DNA of 58,640 bases, taken from contig NZ_CALYQK010000007.1 of assembly GCF_945285465.1 (NCBI RefSeq), forward strand, positions 1 through 58,640, read 5' to 3'. This stretch comes from an uncultured Bartonella sp. (GTDB taxonomy: Bacteria > Pseudomonadota > Alphaproteobacteria > Rhizobiales > Rhizobiaceae). The translations under genes and the position numbers were made by a program. The notes under the pieces were generated by a model. The model saw nothing but the letters and a program-made list of their open reading frames with translations, had not been told where the DNA came from and did no database searches. This document shows, in pieces, positions 1 to 8,809 of this stretch (its first letter is position 1; the number at the start of each line of letters is the position of its first letter).

Positions 1-314
1 TTCCCTGCCTTGGTTAGCGGCACGGGCTCATCTAATCAAGCAATAGATGCATTTTCACCTATGATTTTTAGGTTTTTAAATACACCCTGTGGATAATTCC
101 CCTAGGGGATGAACCGATTTTCATCAACCGGCCTTAAACGCGGCAATTACCACGCCCGGCTCCAAGACGCAAAGATATTTTAATATTTTTTGCGTCTTTC
201 TTTTGTTTTATACAAAAATCCCGCCATAGTCTTGATGTAAAAACAGGATAGATAAGCCATTTGACGTTAATTATTTAACGCTACTTTTAACGTTTTAGCC
301 TAAGCTGTTTTCAA
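1..314. other. Non-coding region downstream of fabG
   Basis: No open reading frame of useful length or recognisable protein is visible here. In many alphaproteobacteria acpP follows fabG, so this may be the fabG-acpP spacer, with acpP outside the window; that is inference. The only structured element is the hairpin listed at 164-198. Confidence 0.5.
164..198. terminator. Strong AT-rich hairpin, possible terminator
   Basis: Inverted repeat with arms AAGACGCAAAgATATT and AATATTTTTTGCGTCTT, about 16 bp with one bulge. On the plus strand it is followed by a T-rich run, so it would best terminate plus-strand transcription entering from the left. On the minus strand, downstream of fabG, no T-run follows it. 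The orientation of use is uncertain. Confidence 0.45.
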
Positions 315-1052
315 TCAAATCATGGCCATACCGCCATTGATATGTAGCGTTTGACCTGTCACAAAAGCTGCTTCGTCACTAGCCAGATAAATGGCAGCCG
401 CAGCAACATCATTGGCTGTTCCCATACGTTTCATAGGAATTGCCGACATAATGGTCTCTTTTTGTTTTTCATTAAGCTTATCGGTCATAGCCGACTCAAT
501 AAAGCCCGGCGCAATGCAATTGACCGTTACATTCCGGCTTGCAATTTCTTGTGCCAAAGATTTTGAAAAACCGATAATTCCAGCTTTTGTCGCACAGTAA
601 TTTGTTTGACCGGGATTACCAATAACGCCGACTATTGAAGAAATATTGATAATGCGTCCATAACGCCGGCGCATCATCGGATGGGTCAATGCACGGGTCA
701 GAAGAAATACAGCCGTCAGATTGACCGCCAAAACATCATCCCAGTCACGGTCGCTCATCCGGACAAAAAGTCCGTCACGGGTAATACCGGCATTATTGAC
801 AAGAATATCAATACCCTCCATTTCGGATTCGGCTTTTTCCGCAAGTTTTTTGATCTCGTCACGATCAGAAAGATTAGCAGGAAAAACAAAACAATTGTTA
901 CCAAGCTCTTCGGCCAGTAATTTGAGTTTGTCTTCACGTGTTCCGTGAAGCCCGACCACAGCACCTCTTGCATGCAACATACGTGCTATGGCTTCGCCAA
1001 TACCACCGGTTGCCCCTGTTACAAGTGCTTTACGCCCATTGAAATCAAACAT
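315..1052 (-). CDS. fabG: 3-oxoacyl-[acyl-carrier-protein] reductase FabG
   Basis: NADPH-dependent reduction of 3-oxoacyl-ACP in type II fatty-acid elongation, cytosolic. The 245-residue protein has the short-chain dehydrogenase cofactor motif TGATGGIG (12-19), NNAG (86-89) and the catalytic Ser139, Tyr152 and Lys156 in a YxxxK setting. The C-terminus GQTLHINGGMAMI is typical of FabG rather than a generic SDR. The ATG follows an AAGGAAG ribosome site. fabD lies 14 bp upstream on the same strand, giving a fabD-fabG operon, which supports the specific FabG assignment over other SDRs. Confidence 0.96.
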   Translation of the reverse strand: MFDFNGRKALVTGATGGIGEAIARMLHARGAVVGLHGTREDKLKLLAEELGNNCFVFPANLSDRDEIKKLAEKAESEMEGIDILVNNAGITRDGLFVRMSDRDWDDVLAVNLTAVFLLTRALTHPMMRRRYGRIINISSIVGVIGNPGQTNYCATKAGIIGFSKSLAQEIASRNVTVNCIAPGFIESAMTDKLNEKQKETIMSAIPMKRMGTANDVAAAAIYLASDEAAFVTGQTLHINGGMAMI

Positions 1053-1066
1053 ATCAACTTCCTTGC

Positions 1067-2011
1067 TTACACACCCAGCGCCTTCAGCGCATTATCAATT
1101 TCTTCACCTGTACCAACGGTTATACCGTTTATATTTCTATCAATTCTTTTGGCCAGCCCCGTCAGAACCTTACCACAACCGATTTCAAAAAGGCGATCGA
1201 CACCGTGCGAGCCAAACCATTCGATTGTTTCACGCCATCTGACCCTTCCGGTGACCTGACGCACAAGCAATTGGACAATTTTTTCCGGATCAGTTTCCGG
1301 TTCAACAGAAACATTCGCAATAAGCGGCACAGTCGGAGCCGATTTATTGACATCCATAAGTGCTTTTTGCATGGCATCTGCGGCCGGTTGCATCAAACTT
1401 GAATGGAACGGCGCTGAAACAGGAAGAAGTATGGCCCGCTTTGCCCCCTCTTCCGACGCCAGTTTCACTGCCGCATTAACAGCTTGCGTTTCGCCCGAAA
1501 TAACAATTTGGCCACCACCATTATCATTGGCAATCTCACAGATACCTTCACGCGAAACCGTGCGACAAAGTTCGGCCACAACCTCCTCGTCAAGACCGAT
1601 AATTGCCGCCATTGCACCTTCGCCGACACACACTGCCGCCTGCATCGCATTGCCACGCACACGTAAAAGACGCGCCGTATCGGCAAGACTGAACGTGCCG
1701 GCAGCACAAAGTGCGGAATATTCTCCGAGCGAATGACCGGCCACAAATGAAATTTTTTGCTTCAGATCGAGACCATTTTTCTCGAGAATACGTATAACAG
1801 CCATAGAAACCGCCATCAGTGCAGGCTGTGCATTTGCAGTCAATGTCAATAAATTATCCGGCCCCTCGAACATGACCGACGACAATTTCTCACCCAACGC
1901 ATCATCGACTTCTTCAAAAACTGCCCGCGCTTCCGGAAATTGTTCGGACAAGATCTTGCCCATACCGACCGTTTGGCTTCCCTGTCCGGGAAAAGTAAAT
2001 GCCGAAACCAT
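1067..2011 (-). CDS. fabD: Malonyl-CoA:ACP transacylase FabD
   Basis: Transfers malonyl from CoA to acyl carrier protein, the entry step of type II fatty-acid elongation. The 314-residue length is normal. Visible motifs are the N-terminal FPGQGSQ, the nucleophile elbow GHSLGEYS with Ser94, and the catalytic His203 in SAPFHSSLM. The ATG has an AAGGAG site 9-10 bp upstream. First gene of the fabD-fabG pair; the 83-bp gap to the next minus-strand gene suggests its own promoter. Confidence 0.96.
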   Translation of the reverse strand: MVSAFTFPGQGSQTVGMGKILSEQFPEARAVFEEVDDALGEKLSSVMFEGPDNLLTLTANAQPALMAVSMAVIRILEKNGLDLKQKISFVAGHSLGEYSALCAAGTFSLADTARLLRVRGNAMQAAVCVGEGAMAAIIGLDEEVVAELCRTVSREGICEIANDNGGGQIVISGETQAVNAAVKLASEEGAKRAILLPVSAPFHSSLMQPAADAMQKALMDVNKSAPTVPLIANVSVEPETDPEKIVQLLVRQVTGRVRWRETIEWFGSHGVDRLFEIGCGKVLTGLAKRIDRNINGITVGTGEEIDNALKALGV

Positions 2012-2094
2012 TTCAGTTCACTCCTTGGCTGAAATCAAGTTTAGGTGGTCTTGACCTATAAACGAGACGAAAGTCAAGTCTTCACCCTTGTTTA

Positions 2095-2676
2095 CTAGTC
2101 TAAATCCGTCCCCCGCCCCTTGGGAGAAAATGGCAATTGATAAATAAATCTAGGTATAAATGGCATAACCACATAAAAAACAAACAGACTGGCAACACAC
2201 CCCAACAGTATGCCTCCCAAAATATCCGATGGATAATGGACAGCCGTAAACACGCGCCCCCAACAAGTCAGCAAGACCAACACAAGCGCCAACCTTGCTA
2301 TTTGTCTATAGCGATAACAATAAAGCAGCAGGCAATAAATTGTAAAAATTAAAGCATGATTGCTCGGGAACGAGGCATTTTCCTTATGCTTGATCAAAGC
2401 TTCGGCAATACCGGCAACAAAAGGACGCGGCCGATAATAGAAAGTTCCGATAAGGTGGCTGAAAAAAAGTCCGATTGCAACAGCAATCACTATCGCAAGT
2501 GCCGTCTGGCGTTCTCCCCGCCCACCCAAAAGCCACAATATGACGAGATGGAGCGGAATGAAATAGATGAGAAACTTGGCGCAGATGATGCCAAAATAGA
2601 CGATCAATGTCGGCGTATGAGGGGTCGCAACAAAAAAATGGAAAAGTGCAATATCAATTTGCTCGAAAAAAGCCAT
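2095..2676 (-). CDS. PAP2-family phosphatase, probable undecaprenyl-diphosphatase type
   Basis: A membrane lipid phosphatase of about 193 residues. It carries the three-part PAP2 signature: FYYRPRPF, the FPSNHA core with the catalytic His, and GRVFTAVHYPSDILGG with the second His and Asp. Five to six hydrophobic segments surround these, so the active site should face the periplasm. PSNH/PSDH variants are common in the BcrC/YbjG group that recycles undecaprenyl pyrophosphate for cell-wall synthesis; that substrate is inferred. I start at MAFFEQ (2676), preceded by an AGGT site, rather than at an in-frame start 30 bp upstream. It stands alone between fabD and divergent rpsF. Confidence 0.8.
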   Translation of the reverse strand: MAFFEQIDIALFHFFVATPHTPTLIVYFGIICAKFLIYFIPLHLVILWLLGGRGERQTALAIVIAVAIGLFFSHLIGTFYYRPRPFVAGIAEALIKHKENASFPSNHALIFTIYCLLLYCYRYRQIARLALVLVLLTCWGRVFTAVHYPSDILGGILLGCVASLFVFYVVMPFIPRFIYQLPFSPKGRGTDLD

Positions 2677-3025
2677 TTTACCTGAACTCCCGAAACCGTT
2701 GCCCAAAATCTTTTATTGAAAATTTGGTTACTTTTATATCGACTAAATTGTTCTTCCAACCAAAAAACGGTTATTCAATGGTTCCTGCTTGCTATTTTTT
2801 TTAAAAAGCTGTAAATACCGCGCGTTCATTGTCGGCATTTGGCCGGGGGTTGAACGGAGGGTCGTATATTGCGACACGAAACATTAATGTTTCAAGCCTC
2901 CCGTGTCTCCGCTCTCGAATGTCTCGAAACATGCGTCCTTTCTTCTTCGGCCACATTCCGAAAAGGCAAGTCGCAGAGGCTCTGCGTCAGGCGCCGGCAA
3001 AGATTAATAGAAGAAAGGCAAAACA
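2677..3025. other. Divergent regulatory region upstream of rpsF, long rpsF leader
   Basis: About 350 bp between divergent genes with no convincing gene. It should hold the promoters of the PAP2 gene (minus) and of the ribosomal operon (plus). An 88-codon reading frame at 2829-3095 overlaps rpsF out of frame, resembles nothing, and is not called. S6:S18 leader regulation is known for rpsF in other bacteria, but I could not draw a confident matching structure here. Confidence 0.4.
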
Positions 3026-3436
3026 ATGGCTCTTTATGAACATGTGTTCCTTGCCCGACAGGATATTGCACCGCAGCAGGTTGACCAGCTTGTAGAACTT
3101 TACAAGGGTGTCATTGAAGCAAATGGCGGCAAAGTCGGGCGTATTGAAAACTGGGGTTTGCGTACGCTTACCTATCGTATACGCAAGAATCGCAAAGCTT
3201 ATTATACACTCATAAATATTGATGCACCCGCTGCCGCGATTGCGGAAGTAGAACGTCAAATGCGTATCAATGAAGATATTTTGCGCTATATGACCGTTCG
3301 CGTTGACGAACTTGAAGAAGGTCCGTCAGCCATGTTATCGCGCCGCGACCGTGATGAACGTTATGGTAAAGACGAAGACCGTCCACGTCGTTCGCGCCGT
3401 TCACGCGATGATGTTAATAATGAAGGAGATGAATAA
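3026..3436 (+). CDS. rpsF: 30S ribosomal protein S6
   Basis: Component of the small-subunit platform that pairs with S18. The 136-residue protein begins [14 protein letters not shown] and has the S6 core with [15 protein letters not shown], followed by a basic/acidic low-complexity tail rich in RRSRRSRDD, as in other alphaproteobacterial S6 proteins. An AGAAAGG site precedes the ATG. Its stop overlaps the rpsR start by one base, so the two are translationally coupled. Confidence 0.97.
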   Translation: MALYEHVFLARQDIAPQQVDQLVELYKGVIEANGGKVGRIENWGLRTLTYRIRKNRKAYYTLINIDAPAAAIAEVERQMRINEDILRYMTVRVDELEEGPSAMLSRRDRDERYGKDEDRPRRSRRSRDDVNNEGDE

Positions 3437-3684
3437 TGGTAGATATTAGTCAGATCCCGACACGTCGTCCTTTCCATCGTCGCCGCAAGACCTGCCCTTT
3501 TTCGGGACCTAATGCGCCAAAGATCGATTACAAGGATATCAAGCTTCTCCAGCGTTATATTTCCGAACGCGGGAAAATTGTTCCTTCACGCATCACTGCA
3601 GTCAGCCAAAAAAAGCAACGGGAGTTGGCAAGAGCCATCAAACGTGCGCGGTTTCTCGGTCTTTTGCCTTATGTTGTAAAATAA
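3436..3684 (+). CDS. rpsR: 30S ribosomal protein S18
   Basis: 82-residue small-subunit protein that binds with S6 on the 16S rRNA platform. It shows [17 protein letters not shown], and the conserved [25 protein letters not shown] stretch (given in parts). The start overlaps the rpsF stop in a TAATG junction, and a GGAGAT site lies at the end of rpsF. Two hairpins follow it before the DUF2232 gene. Confidence 0.97.
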   Translation: MVDISQIPTRRPFHRRRKTCPFSGPNAPKIDYKDIKLLQRYISERGKIVPSRITAVSQKKQRELARAIKRARFLGLLPYVVK

Positions 3685-3693
3685 GTATTTTAA

Positions 3694-3736
3694 GCAGCCG
3701 GTATAGCCGGCTGCCTTACCTGCTTTCGGTGCAGGT
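3694..3736 (+). terminator. Two consecutive hairpins after rpsR
   Basis: First hairpin 3694-3714 has arms GCAGCCGG/CCGGCTGC with a 5-base loop. The second, 3718-3736, has arms ACCTGC/GCAGGT and ends in TTTAAA. They sit inside the rpsF-rpsR-DUF2232-rplI cluster. Neither has a long T-run, so they look more like a partial terminator or mRNA-processing or stability element that sets gene dosage within the operon than a full stop. Confidence 0.5.
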
Positions 3737-3800
3737 TTAAATAAGTCCGAAGTTGGAGCGTAATTTTAGCCCCTAACTGCAAAGGCAGGACAGCGAATCA

Positions 3801-4778
3801 ATGGTAAAAACACAAACTTCCATAATTTCTTCCGGTATTCTGGGCGGGCTTTTAGCTGCGGCTCTTGCATTGGTTGTTACGAGTTTTTTCCTAACTTTCC
3901 CGCCAATCATTGTTTTTGTCGGTTGCTTCGTATCGCTACCGATTTTTATTGTTGCATTCGGTTGGGGGACCAAGGCAAGTTTCGTCGCGCTCGTTACAGC
4001 ATCGTTTGCAATTATATTAGCGCAAAATACCTATATTGGCTTGCTCTTTGCATTGTTATTTTTCTCTCCAGCAGTTTACGCTTCATGGCTTTTAGGCTTA
4101 GCCAAGACCGACAATAATGGCCAAGCGGTCAAATGGTTTCCTCTCTCGTCCGTTATATTTATATTAACCGGCTTTATTTCGATTGTTTGCGTTTTTATCG
4201 CTTTATTTCTTAACAACTTTGCATTGACGCCCGTTATTGCTGAACGGATTGCTGACTTTTTTTCCAATTCGCTACAGCAAACCAATTCGGCAAGCGAAGC
4301 CGACATTGCTATGCTTCATAATTTTATCATTGTGAACAAAATTCAGTTGATGACTAGGTTTTTTGCGCTTTTTGGCGTATTGTTATTTATCGGAAATATG
4401 TATTTCTCAACTATCTGGGCGCAGCGTTGGCAATTATTTGGCCGCCCGCATGATGATTGGCCGACAAAATTTCGTTTGCCTTTAGCTGCACTCGGTGTCT
4501 TTGTTGCAGCATTTGTTGCTATTTTCTTTCCACTTGGCACACTTTTTAATTTATGTGCCCTGATATTTTACACCACTTTTACCTTGGTTATTTCAATAAG
4601 TGGACTTGCCTATCTTCATAATCTAACGCGCGGTATAGCCGGTCGGAGCTTTATTTTGGGCTTTGTTTATATCGCTTTTTTCACCTTAATATTTGCGGCG
4701 CCATTATCTCTCATACTTCTCTTTATGGGGATCTGGGCGACCATTCAAGAAAACCGTCAAAACGGTAAACAACAATAA
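3801..4778 (+). CDS. DUF2232 multi-span membrane protein
   Basis: A 325-residue integral membrane protein with about eight hydrophobic segments, for example around residues 12-35, 40-75, 105-130 and 180-200, and no soluble domain. Its place between rpsR and rplI is the usual one for DUF2232 proteins in Rhizobiales, which is the main basis of the name. The function is not known. A start at MVKTQTS fits an AGGACA site. It ends 25 bp before rplI. Confidence 0.8.
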   Translation: MVKTQTSIISSGILGGLLAAALALVVTSFFLTFPPIIVFVGCFVSLPIFIVAFGWGTKASFVALVTASFAIILAQNTYIGLLFALLFFSPAVYASWLLGLAKTDNNGQAVKWFPLSSVIFILTGFISIVCVFIALFLNNFALTPVIAERIADFFSNSLQQTNSASEADIAMLHNFIIVNKIQLMTRFFALFGVLLFIGNMYFSTIWAQRWQLFGRPHDDWPTKFRLPLAALGVFVAAFVAIFFPLGTLFNLCALIFYTTFTLVISISGLAYLHNLTRGIAGRSFILGFVYIAFFTLIFAAPLSLILLFMGIWATIQENRQNGKQQ

Positions 4779-4803
4779 TAACCGCACCTGAAAGGATTAA
4801 AAA

Positions 4804-5388
4804 ATGGATGTTATTCTTCTCGAACGCATTGCTCGCCTCGGTCAAATGGGCGATATTGTTTCGGTAAAAGACGGTTACGCACGTAACTTTCTTCTTCCAC
4901 AAGGGAAAGCGTTGCGCGCTAACGACACCAACAAAAAGAAATTTGAGACACAAAGGGCACAACTTGAAGCTCGCAACCTTGAGCGTAAGAGCGAAGCCCA
5001 GCAAGTTGCCGACAAGCTTGATGGAAAGACTTTTGTGGTTATCCGTTCCGCCGGTGAAACCGGACAACTTTACGGTTCGGTTTCAACACGTGATATAGCC
5101 GACATTATTACAGCTGAAGGCTTTACGATTATCCGTACCCAGGTTGAACTTAATCACCCTATCAAGACCATTGGTCTTCACACTGTGGCGATTAACTTAC
5201 ATCCTGAAGTACAGGTCAATGTGACGATCAACATTGCCCGTTCAACCGAGGAAGCTGAGCGTCAGGCAGCCGGCGAGGATCTCACTTCCATTGAAGCAAT
5301 CTACGGCATCGAAGAAAAGCCACTTTCTGAAGAAATCTTTGATGAAGAAGGTGCCGAACATGAAGCCGAGAAAAAGCTGGAAGATTAA
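4804..5388 (+). CDS. rplI: 50S ribosomal protein L9
   Basis: Large-subunit protein with an N-terminal globular domain, long connecting helix and C-terminal domain. The start [17 protein letters not shown] and [13 protein letters not shown] are signatures of L9. The protein has 194 residues; the extra acidic C-terminal tail ending in [11 protein letters not shown] is common in alphaproteobacteria. An AAAGGA site precedes the ATG. It is the last gene of the ribosomal cluster, followed by a strong terminator. Confidence 0.97.
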   Translation: MDVILLERIARLGQMGDIVSVKDGYARNFLLPQGKALRANDTNKKKFETQRAQLEARNLERKSEAQQVADKLDGKTFVVIRSAGETGQLYGSVSTRDIADIITAEGFTIIRTQVELNHPIKTIGLHTVAINLHPEVQVNVTINIARSTEEAERQAAGEDLTSIEAIYGIEEKPLSEEIFDEEGAEHEAEKKLED

Positions 5389-5484
5389 TCTCCGGTTTTT
5401 GTCAATAATTTGATAATGGCCGCATTTTTTTGATTTGTTTCCCATGGATGACGGCCGAACGTGCCGTGTAAACAAAAAATGAAC

Positions 5485-5517
5485 ACACCCGATCTTGAGA
5501 TCGGGTGTTTTTTTTAA
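5485..5517 (+). terminator. Rho-independent terminator after rplI
   Basis: Perfect 10-bp stem ACACCCGATC/GATCGGGTGT closed by a TTGA loop and followed by nine Ts. This is the clearest intrinsic terminator in the window and ends the rpsF-rplI operon. Confidence 0.95.
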
Positions 5518-5636
5518 AAAACAGCACTATAAACGGCGCAGAAATTGATATTAATTCTATAAAAAAAATTTTTAAAGATGCTCGATTGTGCATCCGGAAG
5601 TAATGGATTTATTGAAGGAAGGATAGGACTTTATAG

Positions 5637-6941
5637 ATGTTTGCTTTACTGAAGACGGCCGTCAGCCACATCATTACCAAAGGTAATCTGGCAATCACTG
5701 ACTCGCGTGGCATTACCTATCAATTTGGTGACCAAACAGGCACGCCAATTCATATACGTTTTACATCACCAAAATGGGAACGCGAAGTGGCGCTTGATCC
5801 GGCTTTAAAACTTGGTGAAGCTTATATGGAAGGCGGATTTGTCTTTGTAAAAGGTGATATTTATACACTTCTCGAAACAATTTTTGAAAGTACCGGACCG
5901 GTTGCCGAAAATCAGCTGTGGATGAAAGCTTTCTATTTTATCCGCACCGCGACAAAACGATTCGTCCAGATGAATAATTTGCGCCGTTCGGCAAAAAATG
6001 TTGAACGCCACTATGACCTTTCAGGCAAACTTTACGATCTTTTTCTTGACCCAGACCGCCAATATTCCTGCGGTTATTTTGAAACACCAAACACATCGCT
6101 TAATGAAGCTCAACTGGCAAAAAAACGTCATCTTGCTGCCAAACTACAGGTTGAAAGGGGTGAAAAACTTCTCGATATTGGTTGTGGCTGGGGCGGCCTT
6201 GGTCTCTATTTTGCCAGAGTGTTGGGTGCCAATGTTACCGGTGTTACACTTTCGCACGAACAATATGGCATTGCCAACAAGCGCGCCCAAGATATGGGGC
6301 TTGAACAAAAAGCCAAATTCCAACTTCTCGATTATCGCAAAATAAACGACCAGTTTGACAAAATTGTTTCGGTTGGCATGTTTGAACATGTCGGTATCGG
6401 CCATTATAGTGAATATTTTTCTCATGTAAAAAGACTGTTAAAACCCGATGGCCGTTTTGTCCTGCATTCGATCGGACGTTCTGGTGAACCGGGTGCTACC
6501 AATCCGTGGATTGCAAAATATATTTTTCCGGGTGGTTATATTCCTTCGCTATCGGAAGTTATCCCTGTCATTGAAAAAAGCGGCCTCATCATCACTGATA
6601 TCGAAATCCTCCGTCTGCATTACGCTGAAACATTAAAAGTTTGGCGTGAAGCTTTTTTAGCCAATTGGGACAAGGCAAAAGAACTTTATGACGAAAGGTT
6701 TTGCCGGATGTGGGAATTTTATCTTGCCGCTTCGGAAAGCGCATTTCGCTGGCAAGGCATGATGGTGTTCCAGATCCAGATGGCTCATAAACAAGATGCT
6801 GTGCCGCTGACACGCAATTATATCGAGCAGGAAGAAGCACGCCTTAAAAAAATTGATGCCGATCCGAACCTGAAATCGTCATCGGCCAAACAAACCGTTG
6901 GTTCGACTGCCGAGGAAGTTGAGCTTGAAAAAATGCAATAA
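5637..6941 (+). CDS. cfa: Cyclopropane-fatty-acyl-phospholipid synthase (Cfa)
   Basis: SAM-dependent methyltransferase that adds a methylene bridge to unsaturated acyl chains of membrane lipids. The 434-residue protein has the family hallmark YSCGYF (143-148), SAM motif LDIGCGWGG (179-187), GVTLSHEQ, and the KIVSVGMFEHVG segment. The C-terminal EFYLAASESAFRW region is also typical. An AAGGAAGGA site lies about 20 bp before the ATG. It is a single-gene unit: the rplI terminator lies upstream and a 360-bp gap follows. A related fatty-acid methyltransferase is a possible alternative. Confidence 0.9.
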   Translation: MFALLKTAVSHIITKGNLAITDSRGITYQFGDQTGTPIHIRFTSPKWEREVALDPALKLGEAYMEGGFVFVKGDIYTLLETIFESTGPVAENQLWMKAFYFIRTATKRFVQMNNLRRSAKNVERHYDLSGKLYDLFLDPDRQYSCGYFETPNTSLNEAQLAKKRHLAAKLQVERGEKLLDIGCGWGGLGLYFARVLGANVTGVTLSHEQYGIANKRAQDMGLEQKAKFQLLDYRKINDQFDKIVSVGMFEHVGIGHYSEYFSHVKRLLKPDGRFVLHSIGRSGEPGATNPWIAKYIFPGGYIPSLSEVIPVIEKSGLIITDIEILRLHYAETLKVWREAFLANWDKAKELYDERFCRMWEFYLAASESAFRWQGMMVFQIQMAHKQDAVPLTRNYIEQEEARLKKIDADPNLKSSSAKQTVGSTAEEVELEKMQ

Positions 6942-7301
6942 AGGAAGCAAAACCGGAAAAGCCTGTTTCTAAAGCACCAGACTGATAAAAATGTGTCTGC
7001 ACCTGCCAAACAGTATTACTGTTTTTGAAAAATTGTTAGATTGGGGCTCCATAATTTGCGACAAATCGAAAAACGTCACGCTTTTAATACGTTGTAGGGT
7101 TTTTCCGGTAGCATATATATAACTTTAAAAGTCGCATACGTCTAAAAGTTGTAATGACAATATCGCTACTTTTATGCAATAGAATTGACATGATTTTAAA
7201 ATATCGTGTCAGGACAAAAATTCTCTGGCGATTTCCGTCAACAATAGAGTAAAGTTGGCAGATTGTTTATTTGGGTAAATTAAGCGAGCAACAACAGGCT
7301 A
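6942..7301. other. Intergenic region between cfa and dnaB
   Basis: No gene is visible. A weak CAGAC/GTCTG hairpin lies shortly after cfa, without a T-run. A TTGACA hexamer at 7185-7190 could be a -35 element for dnaB, but no good -10 sits at the right spacing, so no promoter is called. Confidence 0.4.
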
Positions 7302-8804
7302 ATGTCAGAAGCAAAAGTTCTCAATATCGGTCAATCAAATGGTGAAGAGACACTTCCCTACAGGCAGGCTCCACATAATATTGAAGCAGAACAGGCTCTT
7401 CTAGGGGCTATCCTTATCAACAATGATGCACTTGATCGGGTGTCCGATTTTTTGAAGCCTGAACATTTTTTCGAGCCTTTACATCAGACAATCTATGCCG
7501 TTTTGAGTGAAATGATCAAAAACGGCCGGCTGGCAAATCCGGTCACGATAAAACCGTTTATTCCATCAAACGAAAAAATCGGCGATATGACTGTTTATAG
7601 TTATGTCGTCCGTATGGCGACTGAAGCTGTCACAATTATCAATGCCGAAGATTATGGGCGGACAATCTATGACCTTTATATTCGCCGCTCGTTGATTGAT
7701 CTTGGCAATGAAATTACCAATACAGCTTATGATTCACCAATCGAGCTTTCCCCATCCAAACAGATTGAAAATGTCGAACAAAAACTTTTCACACTGGCAG
7801 AGACCGGCAAATATGGTGGCGGATTTGAAAGTTTCGACGATGCAATCAAAAAAGCCATTGATATGGCGGGGGCGGCAAAAAAGCGCACATCACGGCTTTC
7901 TGGCATACCGACCCAACTTAAAAAGCTTGACGAGCAAATGGGCGGGCTTCAACGTTCCGACCTGATTATTCTTGCCGGTCGCCCCGGTATGGGCAAAACC
8001 TCGCTTGCAACCAATATCGCCTTCAACATTGCCAATGCCTTTATCAAAGCGAAAGAAAACAAACTTCCCGATGAAGAAAATGAAGGTGGAATTGTCGGTT
8101 TTTTCTCGCTCGAAATGTCATCGGAACAATTGGCCACCCGTATTATATCCGAACAGGCCGAGGTGTCATCGTCGAAAATTCGCCGTGGTGATATTTCCGA
8201 AGACCAGTTTGCCAAGCTTCTTCATTCCATGACAAGACTTCAGAAAGCTCCCCTTTATATCGACCAGACCGGCGGTATTTCCATTGCCCAGCTTTCAGCG
8301 CGTGCGCGCCGCCTGAAACGTCAGCACGGTCTTGATGTTCTTGTCATCGACTATGTGCAACTGATGACCGGTGTTTCAAAACGGGCTTCCGATAACCGTG
8401 TGCAGGAAATTACCGAAATTACAACGGGTCTGAAGGCGCTTGCCAAAGAGCTGAATGTACCGATTATTGCCCTTTCACAGCTATCGCGTCAGGTGGAAGC
8501 ACGCGACGATAAACGGCCCCAGCTTTCCGATCTGCGTGAATCCGGTTCAATCGAGCAGGATGCCGATGTTGTGCTGTTTGTCTATCGTGACGAATATTAT
8601 CTAAAAAACAAGGAGCCTAAACTTGGCAGTGAAGACCATTTGAAGTGGCAGACCGAAATGGAAGAAGTATTTGGCAAGGCCGAAATTATCGTTGCCAAGC
8701 AGCGTCATGGCCCCACAGGAACAGTGCGGCTTGCTTTTCAGGCCGAGTACACCCGCTTTTCCGATCTGGCCGAAAGTGACAAATTGCCAGAGCAGTTTGG
8801 CTGA
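7302..8804 (+). CDS. dnaB: Replicative DNA helicase DnaB
   Basis: Hexameric helicase that unwinds DNA at the replication fork. The 500-residue protein has the N-terminal DnaB domain (PHNIEAEQALLGAIL, residues 24-38) and the RecA-like motor with Walker A AGRPGMGKTS (225-234), FFSLEMS, Walker B VLVIDYVQLM, and ALSQLSR / SDLRESGSIEQDAD. There is no intein insertion at the usual Walker A site. It lies 5 bp upstream of radA, so the two are likely co-transcribed. Confidence 0.97.
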   Translation: MSEAKVLNIGQSNGEETLPYRQAPHNIEAEQALLGAILINNDALDRVSDFLKPEHFFEPLHQTIYAVLSEMIKNGRLANPVTIKPFIPSNEKIGDMTVYSYVVRMATEAVTIINAEDYGRTIYDLYIRRSLIDLGNEITNTAYDSPIELSPSKQIENVEQKLFTLAETGKYGGGFESFDDAIKKAIDMAGAAKKRTSRLSGIPTQLKKLDEQMGGLQRSDLIILAGRPGMGKTSLATNIAFNIANAFIKAKENKLPDEENEGGIVGFFSLEMSSEQLATRIISEQAEVSSSKIRRGDISEDQFAKLLHSMTRLQKAPLYIDQTGGISIAQLSARARRLKRQHGLDVLVIDYVQLMTGVSKRASDNRVQEITEITTGLKALAKELNVPIIALSQLSRQVEARDDKRPQLSDLRESGSIEQDADVVLFVYRDEYYLKNKEPKLGSEDHLKWQTEMEEVFGKAEIIVAKQRHGPTGTVRLAFQAEYTRFSDLAESDKLPEQFG

Positions 8805-8809
8805 TTTTT

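Noticed and set aside
2829-3095. 88-codon plus-strand frame before rpsF
   Set aside because: Overlaps rpsF in another frame and lacks any recognisable pattern; best explained as the rpsF leader.
7302-8804. Intein in dnaB
   Set aside because: Length is normal and the Walker A region is continuous.
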